From Megamerina dolium (taxonomy: Eukaryota; Arthropoda; Insecta; Diptera; Megamerinidae), in NCBI GenBank assembly GCA_963854835.1, contig OY978530.1, positions 32,794,695 to 32,858,694 of the forward strand: a DNA stretch of 64,000 nt. Direction: 5' to 3'. The notes under the pieces were generated by a model that had not been told where the DNA came from, did no database searches, and worked only from the letters and a program-made list of their open reading frames with translations. This document shows positions 15,857 through 26,078 of the stretch, piece after piece; the first letter of the stretch is position 1; every line of letters begins with the position of its first letter. Both the position numbers and the translations under genes were made by a program.

Positions 15857-16350
15857 ATATACTAAAACTTTTTAAATAGTCTGGCAGGACTGATATGAAA
15901 CAGCGGTCATTTTAAAAGAACAAAAAAAGATACAAGACGTAATATACCATAGCTCAGGTATGGCAATAAAACCCTAGTTAAAACTATTTTAAACAAATCA
16001 AATTACAATATTAACGATGAGTGAAATCTCCCAGAGAGAGAAAATTGCTTTGGCGTTTAAAGACATGGGTATAGAATACCCATCGAAAACTACATTGAAC
16101 CAACTACGTAATCTGCTATGGTTTACAGTGTACTCCTCATACCAACAAAATGGAGTCTCAGATGACGCCCAAACAGTCGAAAAGCCTTCAGCAGCACAGC
16201 AGACTGTAAAAAATGCCAGTGAAAATGATGGTGCGTCAGCTGCGGTGATTGTGGCAGAATCTTGCGTTTCCAATATAGTAGTGGCTGCTGAAAATCAGCA
16301 TGCCGTGTTTGATGGACGCAAAAGTTTGACGTCAGCGATAACTAAGCAAT
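15857..16350 (+). other. unidentified open frame, possible element leader and gag start
   Basis: An open frame starts at ATG 16018 and runs for about 110 codons before entering RTE copy C, which supplies its stop. It opens MSEISQREKIALAF and has a leucine-patterned N-terminus (TLNQLRNLLW) followed by an Ala/Val/Ser-rich stretch. I do not recognise it. The short helical N-terminus would fit an LTR-element gag, but a truncated host exon is equally possible. RTE copy C inserted at its 3' side. Confidence 0.35.
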
Positions 16351-16888
16351 GTGCTACTTTGGGCTAAGTAAGCAATTGAGAAGTCGAGCCCTCTCTCGAA
16401 GAACGAAAACTACACTCTACATGTCTCTCATTATGCCTGTCCGTACATATGGCGCTGAAGCCTGGACAATTTCCATCTCGGATGGGCGAATGCTTGGAGT
16501 TTTCGAAAGAAAAGTCCTACGCAAGATTTTTGGACCTATTTGCGTTGGTGGCGAGTACCGAATAAGGTACAACCATGAGCTGTACGAGCTGTATGCCGAT
16601 ATTGACATAGTAAAGCGCATCAAAATCCAGCGGCTGCGATGGCTAGGTCATGTAGAGCGAATGGAAGAACACGCTCCAGCTAAGAAGGTGTTATATTCGG
16701 AGCCCGCTGGAGGACGACGCAGAAGAGGAAGACCTAACCTCCGGTGTAAAGACCAAGTACTGGAGAACCTAACGGCGCTTGCGATTTGTAACTGGCGCCA
16801 GCTAGCGAAGAACAGAGATGGCTGGCGAAGCATGTTATATTCGGCCTATATCAATATTCGGTTGTTATGGCCACATAAGTAAGTAAGA
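16351..16888 (+). mobile_element. RTE-like retrotransposon, family 1 copy C, 3' end only
   Basis: The last about 540 bp of family 1 are present. An open frame (about 16349-16882) covers the C-terminal domain (AEAWTISIS, FGPICVGGEYRI, RWLGHVERMEEH) with no internal stop, then GGCCACATAAG and AAGT units. The 5' truncation falls inside GTGCTACTTTGGG. Confidence 0.88.
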
Positions 16889-16945
16889 TGCATTTGGTCA
16901 ATAAAACTTGGTGAAGATATATTATTCCGTGTTTTTTAGAAATAA

Positions 16946-17031
<86 letters not shown>

Positions 17032-17479
17032 TTATTTATTTATTTATATATACCCTGCTAGCCAGAACTGGGTAATTATCTGGTCAATATGTGGGTAGCA
17101 TTACCTTCTAAAGTGGTTAAAAAACTGGGTAACTTTTTATAGGCGCTTGGAAAAAACTAACCACTTTCCCCTTGTACGTGTGTTCACGCATCCCTGTCGT
17201 TCTCATGCACCTACGTCATAAAGAAAACATATAGCTATACTGCTCTAATTTCCCTCTGTGCAGGGTTGCATTTTTAATAAACGTTTTAAATTATTCTTAA
17301 AAATGTCAAACACAATTTAAAATGTCAAATTCTTTATTTTATTGTAAAATATTAATAATATTAACAATAATAATAATAATGATAATAATATTTATAACAA
17401 TTGTAACAATATTAGTAATTATATTAATTTTAACGATTTTTTAAATAATACATTGTGAAATTTGAAAAAATTACAATAT
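16889..17479. other. AT-rich flank with (TA)n and (TTTA)n, no gene seen
   Basis: The stretch includes a (TA)n run at about 16950-17027 passing into TTTA units (to about 17043). It is otherwise AT-rich sequence with no recognisable coding potential. The last bases, ATAT (17476-17479), are the left copy of the target duplication of gypsy G1. Confidence 0.8.
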
Positions 17480-17916
17480 TGTAACGAGTATCGATAGTTG
17501 ATTACTCATCACTATTGTGACTGACACTATTGGCAGCATCGAAACAAATGTCAACAAATAGAAATAAGCGATAACCAGAACAAGCCAACGAGAAAGGAAG
17601 AGAAGAATCTCGATAACGGAAGATTCTGGGGTGTTGCCAACAGAGTATAAATAGAGCCAGTGTTGAGAAGAAAAATCAATCTAATTCCGAACGTGATTGC
17701 GAAAACATTGATACAGAGGCAAAAGTTGCAAGTACATTTAAGTGTTATAGTAAATAGTTGATTGTAAACAGTGTTGATTGTAAATAGAGATTATTAAATA
17801 AATTGTTGCTGTATATAGTTGTATAAAATAAGTGTTGCAGTTATCATTAACAGAATCCAGTGGTCGAACAAGGTAATTCAAATAGAATTAAACGTTCACA
17901 GAATAAAAACGTAACA
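17480..17916 (+). repeat. G1 5' LTR (437 bp)
   Basis: It runs TGTAACGAG...AACGTAACA. It holds a TATA-like TATAAATAGAG near 17645 and AT-rich 3' sequence. The same sequence occurs as the 3' LTR and as two inverted solo LTRs (14924 and 15420). Confidence 0.94.
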
Positions 17917-17918
17917 AT

Positions 17919-17936
17919 TGGTGTCAGAAGTGGGAT
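17919..17936 (+). promoter_or_regulatory. G1 primer-binding site
   Basis: TGGTGTCAGAAGTGGGAT starts two bases after the LTR. It begins with TGG, the complement of a tRNA 3' CCA end. I did not assign the tRNA. Confidence 0.8.
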
Positions 17937-17945
17937 TCTGTAAAG

Positions 17946-18827
17946 ATGGTGAAAATTGACCAACTAAAAGTGGACCAGCTTAAAAAGCTGTTGGTAGAGA
18001 TGAATCTATCGTCATCAGGTGCAAAGGCGGAACTGCTGGTGAGGCTGAGGCAAGCTATGGAGGCTAAGGGAATTAACGTAGAAGAACATGAGTTCTTCGA
18101 GGAAGCCGATATACAAGCAGTCGTACACGCTGAGGAAGAAAGCAAGATAGATTCGAGTGGTCAACTAATGGAACTCATGAAATCCATGATGCAACAACAG
18201 CAGCAGCAACTGCAAGGAATTAATGCGAAGTTACAAGAAAATGCGTCTCGCATTGACTCCAAGTTTCAAGAACATTCGGTACGTCAAGAAAACGCTATGG
18301 GAGAGTTCCAGAAAACAATTGACTCCAAGTTTCAAGAACATTCGGCTGAATTGCGTATGGAAATTCAAGAAGGTTCGGCTCGACAAGAACACGTCATCGA
18401 AAATCTACAAAAAGGAATTGAACTTAGATTTCAGGAAATTTCCGGAACCATTAATGAAAAGGTCACGGATTTAAAGGAACATGTAGATGACTTGGAAGAT
18501 AAGTTCGAGAAATTACAGCACGAACTCAATCAACTAAAAATAAATGGACCAGCCACATCAGTGATTAGAGATTCAAGTACAATCAAATTAAAGCCACCAA
18601 CATTTGACGGAAGCACGCCATTCAATATCTTCAAGCTTCAATTCGAGACAACATCTTCGAAGAATCAATGGGATGATAGCGACAAGACTGCTGCTTTAAT
18701 AGTCGCATTAAAAGGTAATGCTTCCGAGGTGTTACAGATGATTCCAGAGAAAGATCGTGGTAGCTATCAGTCACTGATGGACACACTCCAGCGTAAATAT
18801 GGAAATGAATACAAGAAAATGGAATAG
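17946..18827 (+). pseudogene. G1 Gag, C-terminally truncated
   Basis: This 293-codon frame starts at the first ATG after the primer site. The N-terminus (residues about 5-40: VDQLKKLLVEMNLSSSGAKA) looks like a SAP-type nucleic-acid-binding helix pair, seen in some gypsy Gag proteins. A long Gln/Glu-rich coiled-coil region with repeated DSKFQEHS units spans about residues 75-195. The capsid-like part begins at PPTFDGSTPFNIFKLQFE. The frame stops at 18827 right after KYGNEYKKM. The rest of capsid and the zinc knuckles are absent, so it could not package RNA normally. Confidence 0.85.
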
Positions 18828-21784
18828 TACCTGTGCGAATATTAAATCCAACTAATACATCTACAGTTGTGAAGAAAGGAATGGTGATTGGTCATTGCCA
18901 GGAAGTCACTGCCGTAGTAGACTGCGAAAAGAGTTCGTCGATAAAAAGTGGAAGATCAGGAACTGTCAGAGCGGAAATAAAAGCACAGATGGAAGAATGG
19001 GCAGGTGTGCTTACCAACCAGCAAAAAGAAAAGGCTTTACAACTATTGGAGAAGTACAGTTCAATCTTTTCTTCAAATGGAAAAACTGGAGGACGAACAA
19101 CCATCGTGAAGCATCACATTGACACCGGTGATTCTAGACCAATTCGTCAAACACCACGACGAGTTCCATTGGCCAAAAGAGACGAAGCCATTAAGCTGAT
19201 TTCCGATATGCAGAAACAAGGTGTTATTGAACCATCAGCGAGTCCATGGAGTTCACCAGTTGTGCTGGTAAAGAAGAAGGATGGAAGTACTCGATTCTGT
19301 GTGGATTACAGAAAGCTGAATGAGATTACGAAAAAAGACAGCTATCCACTGCCAAGAATCGTTGACACTCTGGACACACTATCTGGTGCGAAGTGGTTCT
19401 CAACTCTTGATTTGCAAAGTGGATACTGGCAAGTGGAACTTGGTAAGGAAGACAAAGAGAAAACAGCTTTCAGTATTGGCGATGGTCTATGGCAATTTAC
19501 AGTCATGCCATTTGGTTTATGCAATGCACCAGCTACTTTCGAACGTTTGATGGAGCGTGTACTCAGTGGACTACACTGGAAAACGTGCTTGGTGTACCTC
19601 GATGACATTATTGTGATGGGAAAAGATTTTAACGACCACCTGGAAAAGTTGAAAGAAGTATTTGAGCGTATACAATCAGCAGGGCTTAAACTGAATATGA
19701 AAAAGTGTTCACTCTTCAGGAGAGAAGTTAAATATCTTGGTCATAAAGTAACAACAGACGGGGTACATACCGACGAGGAGAAAGTAGCAGCAGTACAAGA
19801 ATGGCCTATTCCATCGAATCTTCACGAGTTAAGAAGCTTCCTAGGCTTATGTACCTACTATAGACGATTTGTTCCTGGATTTGCAAACATCGCCAGCAGT
19901 CTGCATGAGTTAACAAGAAAGAACAAACCATTTGTATGGGGCGAAGACCAACAGAAAGCATTCGAACAACTGAAAGAAAAACTCTGTTCAGCACCAGTAT
20001 TAGCGTATCCAGTACCTGGTCAAAAGTTTGTGTTGGACACAGATGCGAGTGGCTATGGAATAGGTGGTGTGCTCTCTCAGATCATAGATGGGCAAGAAAA
20101 AGTAATAGCTTACTACAGTAAAATCCTGTCGAAGCCAGAAAGAAACTACTGTGTCACTCGAAGAGAGTTGCTCGCAATACTGGAATGTGTAAAGTATTTC
20201 CATAAATACTTGTACGGTCAGTCATTTCATCTACGAACTGACCATGCAGCGCTAAGGTGGTTATTACAATTTAAAAACCCAGAAGGACAATTGGCGCGCT
20301 GGATTGAAAGGCTGCAGAGTTATCATTTTACCATCGAACATCGTAAAGGAGGACATCACGGCAACGCGGATGCTCTATCTCGTCGTCCTTGCAAAATGGA
20401 ATGTAAACATTGTTCCCGAGTGGAAAGCAAGGAGCACATTGTCGACGTACGACTTACAAATATTTTGCCGGAGGAGACATGGACCACCGAACGAGTGCAA
20501 GAAGATCAGCGGAACGACCCAGATCTCGTAAAGATTATGGAATACAAGGAGCAGGGCATACGTCCAGATTGGCAAGAAATGGCTAATGAGAGTCCAATAG
20601 CAAAGGCATACTGGGCGCAGTGGCAAAGCCTGCACTTACGAGACGGATGTTTATTCCGAACATGGGAAAGTGAAGATGGAAAAATCACTTATGATCTGCT
20701 AGTGGTACCCAAGGCAAGAATAAATGAAGTGATAGCTGAGTATCACAATGCCTCCAGTGGAGGGCATTTGGGAATCACCAAAACCGTCGAGAAAATAAAG
20801 AAACGATTTTATTGGGTTGGATGTCATGACCATGTCGCTGATTGGATTCGGAAGTGTAAGCAATGTGCAATGGCCAATGGTCCCACTAAGAAAAGTCGAG
20901 GTAAGATGCACCAATACACCGTGGGTGCTCCATTCGAGCGAATTGCTATGGATATAGCTGGACCATTTCCAATAAGCAACGCAGGAAACAAGTATGTTCT
21001 GGTGGTTATAGATTACTTCAGTAAATGGCCTGAAGTATACCCCATTCCAAATCAAGAAGCTAGTACAGTTGCGGATGTATTCGTCAACCAATGGATTACT
21101 CGTTTTGGTGAACCAATGGAGTTACACTCAGACCAAGGTCGAAATTTCGAATCAGTTGTATTCCAAGAGATATGCCGTAGGCTGGGTATATACAAAACTC
21201 GTACAACACCTTTGCATCCACAATCTGATGGCATGGTAGAACGATTTAACCGTACCTTGGAGGAATATTTGAGAAAAGTCGTAGATAAATACCAAAGAGA
21301 CTGGGATGTACATATACCAATGTTCCTCATGGCATATCGATGCGCACAACATGATACGACGGCTACTACACCGGCAATGGCAATTTTTGGAAACGAGTTA
21401 AGACTGCCAGCTGTTTTAAAATTTGGAGTTGTAACACCAACGAGATCAACCGAAGGAAATTATACTAGCGAAAAGCGGGAACAGTTGGATGAAGTACATC
21501 AGTTCATCAGAGAGCGGTCGCAGATGATAAGCGATAAGATTGAGGCCAGGTATGACTTGAAAGCAAATTCAAAAGGGTTCTATGAAGGAGAGCTTGTAAT
21601 GCTTCATAATCCACAACGAAAGAAAGGCCTGTCCCCTAAAGTACAGACTCATTGGGAAGGACCATATGAGATTATAGCAAAGATAAATGACGTAGTGTAT
21701 CGTATTCAACGTGCCTGGAATAAAAGAGCAAAGTTTAAAGTAGTGCACTTAGAGCGACTTGCGCCATATCGAGGGGAAGTATAA
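18827..21784 (+). CDS. G1 Pol: reverse transcriptase, RNase H, integrase (no protease)
   Basis: This open frame of about 985 codons lies in a different frame from gag and has no ATG at its start. It begins after the place where protease should be. Reverse transcriptase covers about residues 110-310 with LVYLDDIIV (catalytic DD near residue 253). RNase H is next (DTDASGYGIGG near 400). The integrase zinc finger (HNASSGGHLG ... CKQC, about 640-685) and catalytic core follow, with D in MDIAGPF (about 705), D in HSDQGRNFE (about 765) and E in DGMVERFNR (about 800). All these catalytic residues are present. Without its own Gag-Pol junction and protease, expression would depend on another copy. Confidence 0.9.
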   Translation, partial: VPVRILNPTNTSTVVKKGMVIGHCQEVTAVVDCEKSSSIKSGRSGTVRAEIKAQMEEWAGVLTNQQKEKALQLLEKYSSIFSSNGKTGGRTTIVKHHIDTGDSRPIRQTPRRVPLAKRDEAIKLISDMQKQGVIEPSASPWSSPVVLVKKKDGSTRFCVDYRKLNEITKKDSYPLPRIVDTLDTLSGAKWFSTLDLQSGYWQVELGKEDKEKTAFSIGDGLWQFTVMPFGLCNAPATFERLMERVLSGLHWKTCLVYLDDIIVMGKDFNDHLEKLKEVFERIQSAGLKLNMKKCSLFRREVKYLGHKVTTDGVHTDEEKVAAVQEWPIPSNLHELRSFLGLCTYYRRFVPGFANIASSLHELTRKNKPFVWGEDQQKAFEQLKEKLCSAPVLAYPVPGQKFVLDTDASGYGIGGVLSQIIDGQEKVIAYYSKILSKPERNYCVTRRELLAILECVKYFHKYLYGQSFHLRTDHAALRWLLQFKNPEGQLARWIERLQSYHFTIEHRKGGHHGNADALSRRPCKMECKHCSRVESKEHIVDVRLTNILPEETWTTERVQEDQRNDPDLVKIMEYKEQGIRPDWQEMANESPIAKAYWAQWQSLHLRDGCLFRTWESEDGKITYDLLVVPKARINEVIAEYHNASSGGHLGITKTVEKIKKRFYWVGCHDHVADWIRKCKQCAMANGPTKKSRGKMHQYTVGAPFERIAMDIAGPFPISNAGNKYVLVVIDYFSKWPEVYPIPNQEASTVADVFVNQWITRFGEPMELHSDQGRNFESVVFQEICRRLGIYKTRTTPLHPQSDGMVERFNRTLEEYLRKVVDKYQRDWDVHIPMFLMAYRCAQHDTTATTPAMAIFGNELRLPAVLKFGVVTPTRSTEGNYTSEKREQLDEVHQFIRERSQMISDKIEARYDLKANSKGFYEGELVMLHNPQRKKGLSPKVQTHWEGPYEIIAKINDVVYRIQRAWNKRAKFKVVHLERLAPYRGEV

Positions 21785-21807
21785 AAACTTGTTCGGGACG
21801 AACAAGG

Positions 21808-21822
21808 TTAAGAGGAGGGCAG
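21808..21822 (+). promoter_or_regulatory. G1 polypurine tract
   Basis: A purine-rich stretch (AAGAGGAGGGCAG) lies directly before the 3' LTR. By family analogy it primes plus-strand DNA synthesis. Confidence 0.75.
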
Positions 21823-22259
21823 TGTAACGAGTATCGATAGTTGATTACTCATCACTATTGTGACTGACACTATTGGCAGCATCGAAACGAATGTCAACAA
21901 ATAGAAATAAGTGATAACCAGAACAAGCCAACGAGAAAGGAAGAGAAGAATCTCGATAACGGAAGATTCTGGGGTGTTGCCAACAGAGTATAAATAGAGC
22001 CAGTGTTGAGAAGAAAAATCAATCTAATTCCGAACGTGATTGCGAAAACATTGATACAGAGGCAAAAGTTGCAAGTACATTTAAGTGTTATAGTAAATAG
22101 TTGATTGTAAACAGTGTTGATTGTAAATAGAGATTATTAAATAAATTGTTGCTGTATATAGTTGTATAAAATAAGTGTTGCAGTTATCATTAACAGAATC
22201 CAGTGATCGAACAAGGTAATTCAAATAGAATTAAACGTTCACAGAATAAAAACGTAACA
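21823..22259 (+). repeat. G1 3' LTR (437 bp)
   Basis: It has the same length as the 5' LTR and about three visible differences. It is followed by ATAT, the right target duplicate. Confidence 0.94.
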
Positions 22260-22352
22260 ATATTAATACAATATTACTTTTAGATATATGTTACAAAATT
22301 CCATTTTAATATTATTATAATCAAATGAAAAGTTATGAAATTATCATTCTTT

Positions 22353-22434
<82 letters not shown>

Positions 22435-22447
22435 AATGAATACGTAC
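22260..22447. repeat. AT-rich flank with (TA)n (about 22357-22431)
   Basis: The right flank of G1 contains about 75 bp of pure TA. It falls in the intron downstream of the last exon of the minus-strand gene fragment (donor at 22447). Confidence 0.85.
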
Positions 22448-22936
22448 CTTCTCGGAAAGAGCGCTTTCTACTGCGGTAAACCGTTTAAGAATATCCTCCT
22501 GCCGAGAGTCCACTCTTCCAACGGTAGCCAAAATTTGTTGCAGCACTGTTGCGTTTCCTAAAAATTAAATGTAGATTAAAAATACCATCAATATACATTG
22601 TTAGTTTAATCTACCTGAGTCGTTGTTTACGTCATTTTGGGTGGTCATACGTTCAGAGTGGGATTGAGCCATGTCGAAACGGTGTCGTACTCCTGCTATA
22701 ATGTGAAAGTTATGAAAATGTAATAAGTATAAATAACATTAATTCGTTTTACCATTTGCCTGACTGATATCCGCCTCCTAATCCTCCTCCTCATCCAGTA
22801 AGAATGAGAATTCCACCCACTATGTAAAATTATTCAACATAGATGCACTTTAATAAAATCAAAAAAAAATTGTAAACAATTCACTTACTTCAGCTGTTGG
22901 CAGTATCCAAAATTGATAATTGTATTGCTTAATATA
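22448..22936 (-). pseudogene. spliced gene fragment of unknown function, four exons, cut by BEL1
   Basis: Read on the minus strand, four exon-like blocks join in one consistent frame: 22936-22889 (incomplete), 22819-22753, 22695-22615 and 22557-22448. Each intron (22888-22820, 22752-22696, 22614-22558) starts GT and ends AG, with donors GTAAGT, GTAAAA and GTAGAT. A further donor GTACGT follows 22448. Phases 0, 1 and 1 match across all junctions. Encoded pieces include QFWILPTAE, an acidic LLDEEED, an HSERMTTQND stretch and QQILATVGRVDSRQEDILKR. One in-frame TAG follows LLDEEED. The upstream exon is broken at 22936 by the BEL1 5' LTR. I do not recognise the family with confidence; a DUF4806-like insect protein is a guess from the C-terminal helix style. 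Confidence 0.6.
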
Positions 22937-23096
22937 TGTTGTTATTGCATTATACTCTGAAGTTTTATATTTGCATTTTATCTTGTTATTACCACTGTAA
23001 TTGAAGTCTCACAATTATTCTGTTATTTCGCATATGTATATTTTATGTGAATATCAATATGTACTTATACATTACACACATCGATATATATATGTA

Positions 23097-24747
23097 CAGT
23101 GGCTCCCAGCTTATTTCGTACAGTGACAGTTTAAAAATTGCTGCAGTCGTAATTCCTAATATAGCAAAAATTTGAACAAAATATAAATGCCATTTTTGAA
23201 AGGAAGGTTTGTTTTTTATTTTCCAAAATTTACTTTTTCAAAATTTTAGTGTTTGACACTATAAAAAAATAAAATAAGAAAAAAATAGGAAAATTCATGT
23301 CACAGCTTATTTCGTACAGTCTCTTTAAGTTCAAACTAAAAACAAAGTAAGTTGATTTTAATATTTAGTATGACATCCCTTAGCGTTAATGACAGCCTGG
23401 AGTCTACTTGGCATTGAATCCACCAATTTTTGAGTGATGTCTGGTGTGATTTTTTTCCATTCCTCCATCAGTACCTTCTTTAGGTCTTGCTTATTAGAAA
23501 TCTTGTGTGTTCTTATTTTATTGTCCAAAATAGACCAAAGATTTTCAATCACATTCATGTCAGGTGACTGTGGTGGTGGAGACATCAAGTGTGAGCAGTT
23601 CAAATAAGCCAAGATTGCACAATCCCAGATTTATGTTTTGGGTCATTATCTTGGTAATACCGAAATTCTTCCCGCAAACCCAGTTTGTCTGCACTTTGAA
23701 GTAAATTGTTTTTCAGAATCTCGAGGTACTTCATTTTGTCCATTGTTCCCTCAATAAAAACCAATTCACCTACTCCGGCTGCTGACATACAGGCCCAAAC
23801 CATCACGCTACCGCCACCATGCTTCACTGTGGGCTTAAGGTTCTCCTTGTTTAGCTCGGTATTAGCTTTACGCCAAACATATGACATTCCGTCCGAGCCA
23901 AAAATATTAAACTTAGACTCATCCGCGAAAATAACGGTATTCCAGAACGCAGGAGTATTAATAATATGCTCTTTGGCGAAGTCAAGTCGGCGTTGTATAT
24001 TCATTTTCGAAATGAATGGTTTCTTTCGGGCTACTCGACCGTTCAAGTCATGATTGCGCAGCACACGTCGGACAGTTTCAGCACTGGATGATTTTCCTAT
24101 TTCACGCTGAACCTCTGCAGCCAACTTCGGAGCGGATAACTTTGGATTTTTCTTAATTTTTCGTACAATATAACGCTCGTCTGATGCGTTGAAAATCTTA
24201 TTAGGTGCTTCTCTGCCCTTGTTCTCCAACCGATTTTCGCGAACGAAGCGTTGAATGATGTATTGGACAGTTGAGGCACTTAAATTTGTAATTTCAGCAA
24301 TTTTTCGCACACTCTGACCTTTCCTAAAATGGTTAATTACCAGTTTACGCTGTTCCATCGTTGTACGATGACCCATAAAGCTAAATGTTTAATTTACAGC
24401 ACTTTAACTATTTAAAATAATAATAATAAAAATTGTTATAATAGTTAAAAAGGTCCAAAAACTCATACAATTCAAAAAAACTTTGTAACTGCGCGGCAGA
24501 ATGAAACTTACTAACATTGAAGTTTGTGTACGAAATAAGATGTGAGCTGAAAATCAGCTGATCAATAGTTTTTCTCTCTTGCATAACAAAAAGAAAAATT
24601 TTTGGGGTTCCCCGTTTTCTTATTAGGTTTACTAAAAACATACACAGACATCTACATTCAAAACTTATCGATAAGTTTTTTAGTTTCGATGTTACAGCCA
24701 TGTACATAAAAATATATACACTGTACGAAATAAGCTGTGAGCCACTG
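23097..24747 (-). mobile_element. Tc1-family transposon copy 3, full length (1651 bp)
   Basis: This is a complete minus-strand Tc1 element with TA at 23095-23096 and 24748-24749. The BEL1 3' LTR shows the uninterrupted target (TATGTATGTACATAT), which proves a clean TA insertion. It has the same length as copy 2. Confidence 0.96.
23358..24376 (-). pseudogene. Tc1 transposase with frameshift (copy 3)
   Basis: This 1019-bp coding region is the same length as in copy 2. The first frame (24376-23600, 258 codons) carries the HTH region, FADESKF with the first catalytic Asp and YQDNDPKH with the second, and stops after QSWLI. The second frame (to 23358) carries SPDMNVIENLW with the third catalytic residue and ends VINAKGCHTKY. 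The shift lies at the same base as in copy 2, but this copy lacks copy 2's additional stop after ENL. One base change would separate it from an open frame, so it is the closest to functional of the visible copies. Confidence 0.93.
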
Positions 24748-24901
24748 TATGTACATATATCTTACTGTTACCTAAAAATTGAATTTAATAAAATTGAGAG
24801 ACAGTGTTCGCTTAGCATTGAAAACGAAAAGACGTCGTTTGGTCGATTTAACTGTTGAGTTCAATTAGCAAAGGAACAAAAACCATTGTGTCCTAACATT
24901 T

Positions 24902-24919
24902 TGGTGCCGAAACCCGGGA
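24902..24919 (+). promoter_or_regulatory. BEL1 primer-binding site
   Basis: TGGTGCCGAAACCCGGGA follows the LTR end (CA at 24898) by three bases and starts with TGG, the complement of a tRNA CCA end. The leader 24920-25209 shows nothing else. Confidence 0.85.
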
Positions 24920-25209
24920 CATTGGTCCTAAGATTGTATAGAATACTTCATTGGAAGTTGGTTAAATTTGCGGAATATTAAATCAGATCAATTTCTAAGC
25001 GAACACTCAGCGATAAGAATTTAAATTTTATTGAATATTAAAATTGCAGAAATTGTATAGCACGAATAACGGTGCCGACCGACGCCAACGCCGCAGTCGA
25101 CAGCGCTAATTGAAATATATGTGAGAACAGCAGCAGAGGCTGCATAACAGAAACGAATCGTAGTAAGTGAAGCCTTTTTAATTGTTCGCTATATTAAACA
25201 TTGTCAAGC

Positions 25210-25400
25210 ATGAGTTCTAACGAAGAAGAAATCGAAATAGTTGACAAAGCAGTAGCGGCAACGTCGAAAATTTCTGAAAAATTGCAAGAGCAAAAAGCGC
25301 TTAGAGCGTCGACGAAAGGCAATATCACTAGGATAAAAAATTTAATTGCTAAAAAATGCTCAACATTAATGATAGAAGAGCTAGAATGCAGATTGGGTAT
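25210..25400 (+). pseudogene. BEL1 Gag, N-terminal part
   Basis: The frame opens at ATG 25210 (MSSNEEEIEI) about 290 bp after the primer site, a normal BEL leader length. The visible 64 codons are charged and helical (KISEKLQEQK). The frame is interrupted at 25400 by gypsy G2, and it resumes in the same frame just after the duplicated GTAT at 30994-30997. The insertion itself caused no other change. Confidence 0.85.
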
Positions 25401-26060
25401 TGTAGTGTACATACATGCACTATGCCACACACATTGCACTACCCATGTCAATTAACAGTACATACCAATGCACAAACCAATGCATTGACCCACGTCAATT
25501 AACACTTTCGTTAATGCACCAAGCAATGCACCGCATTGAGCGACTCATTGTCGCCAGCAAAGTGCTGTGTTACTTGACACTATGTAGTTCGCTGCATTCG
25601 CAACCACCAAGCAGCACATGCCATTGCAAGAATGCGAACGAACTATAATTAGGTCAACATTGACTAATGCAATGGAATGTGCTTACATTTGAAATACCCA
25701 AAAGTTTGGAAGAGTCAGCTAATTTTGATTGGCTGACTATGACAGCATGGAAATACTGAAGGTGGAGCATTGTTGACTTTCCAACAATTTATTGTGTATA
25801 AATACTACTACTTGTATAATAAAGTCAGAATTAAGTTGGAACGCAATCCGTCTTGTGTCTTGATTTATTTCTCATTTCGGCTCTTTAGCCTATAAGCAGC
25901 TACGGCAAGTAGCTTGATAAATATTTCTTGCCTGCGCCTTCGTTAGTAGGTTTTAGTAACGAAGACGCACCGGAGTAGGAGGTCAGTCGGTGATCTTCTT
26001 GAGCATATTTCTAGTTTGCTGCTACACATGTGTATGCGCAATACTAGTAATATCGCCACA
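25401..26060 (+). repeat. G2 5' LTR (660 bp)
   Basis: It runs TGTAGTGTACAT...TATCGCCACA. It contains TATAAATACTA near 25797 and AATAAAG near 25818, a compact promoter and poly(A) arrangement. Confidence 0.93.
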
Positions 26061-26078
26061 TGGCGATCCTGCCTAAAC
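26061..26078 (+). promoter_or_regulatory. G2 primer-binding site
   Basis: TGGCGATCCTGCCTAAAC starts immediately after the LTR and begins with TGG. The tRNA was not assigned. Confidence 0.75.

Larger units (their letters stand above)
17480..22259 (+). mobile_element. Ty3/gypsy LTR retrotransposon G1, internally deleted
   Basis: The element is 4780 bp with two 437-bp LTRs, and ATAT follows and precedes it (TSD). In order it has the 5' LTR, a primer site, a gag frame, a pol frame, a purine tract and the 3' LTR. Gag is cut off before its zinc knuckles, and pol begins after the protease. By eye the LTRs differ at only about three positions, so the insertion is young despite its defect. Confidence 0.94.
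22937..24898 (+). repeat. BEL1 5' LTR (about 309 bp) interrupted by Tc1 copy 3
   Basis: The LTR starts TGTTGTTATTGC and ends CTAACA at 24898, two or three bases before the primer site. The first 160 bp match 36554-36572 plus 39153-39303, the 3' LTR on both sides of the pogo-like insert. Tc1 copy 3 occupies 23097-24747. Confidence 0.85.
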
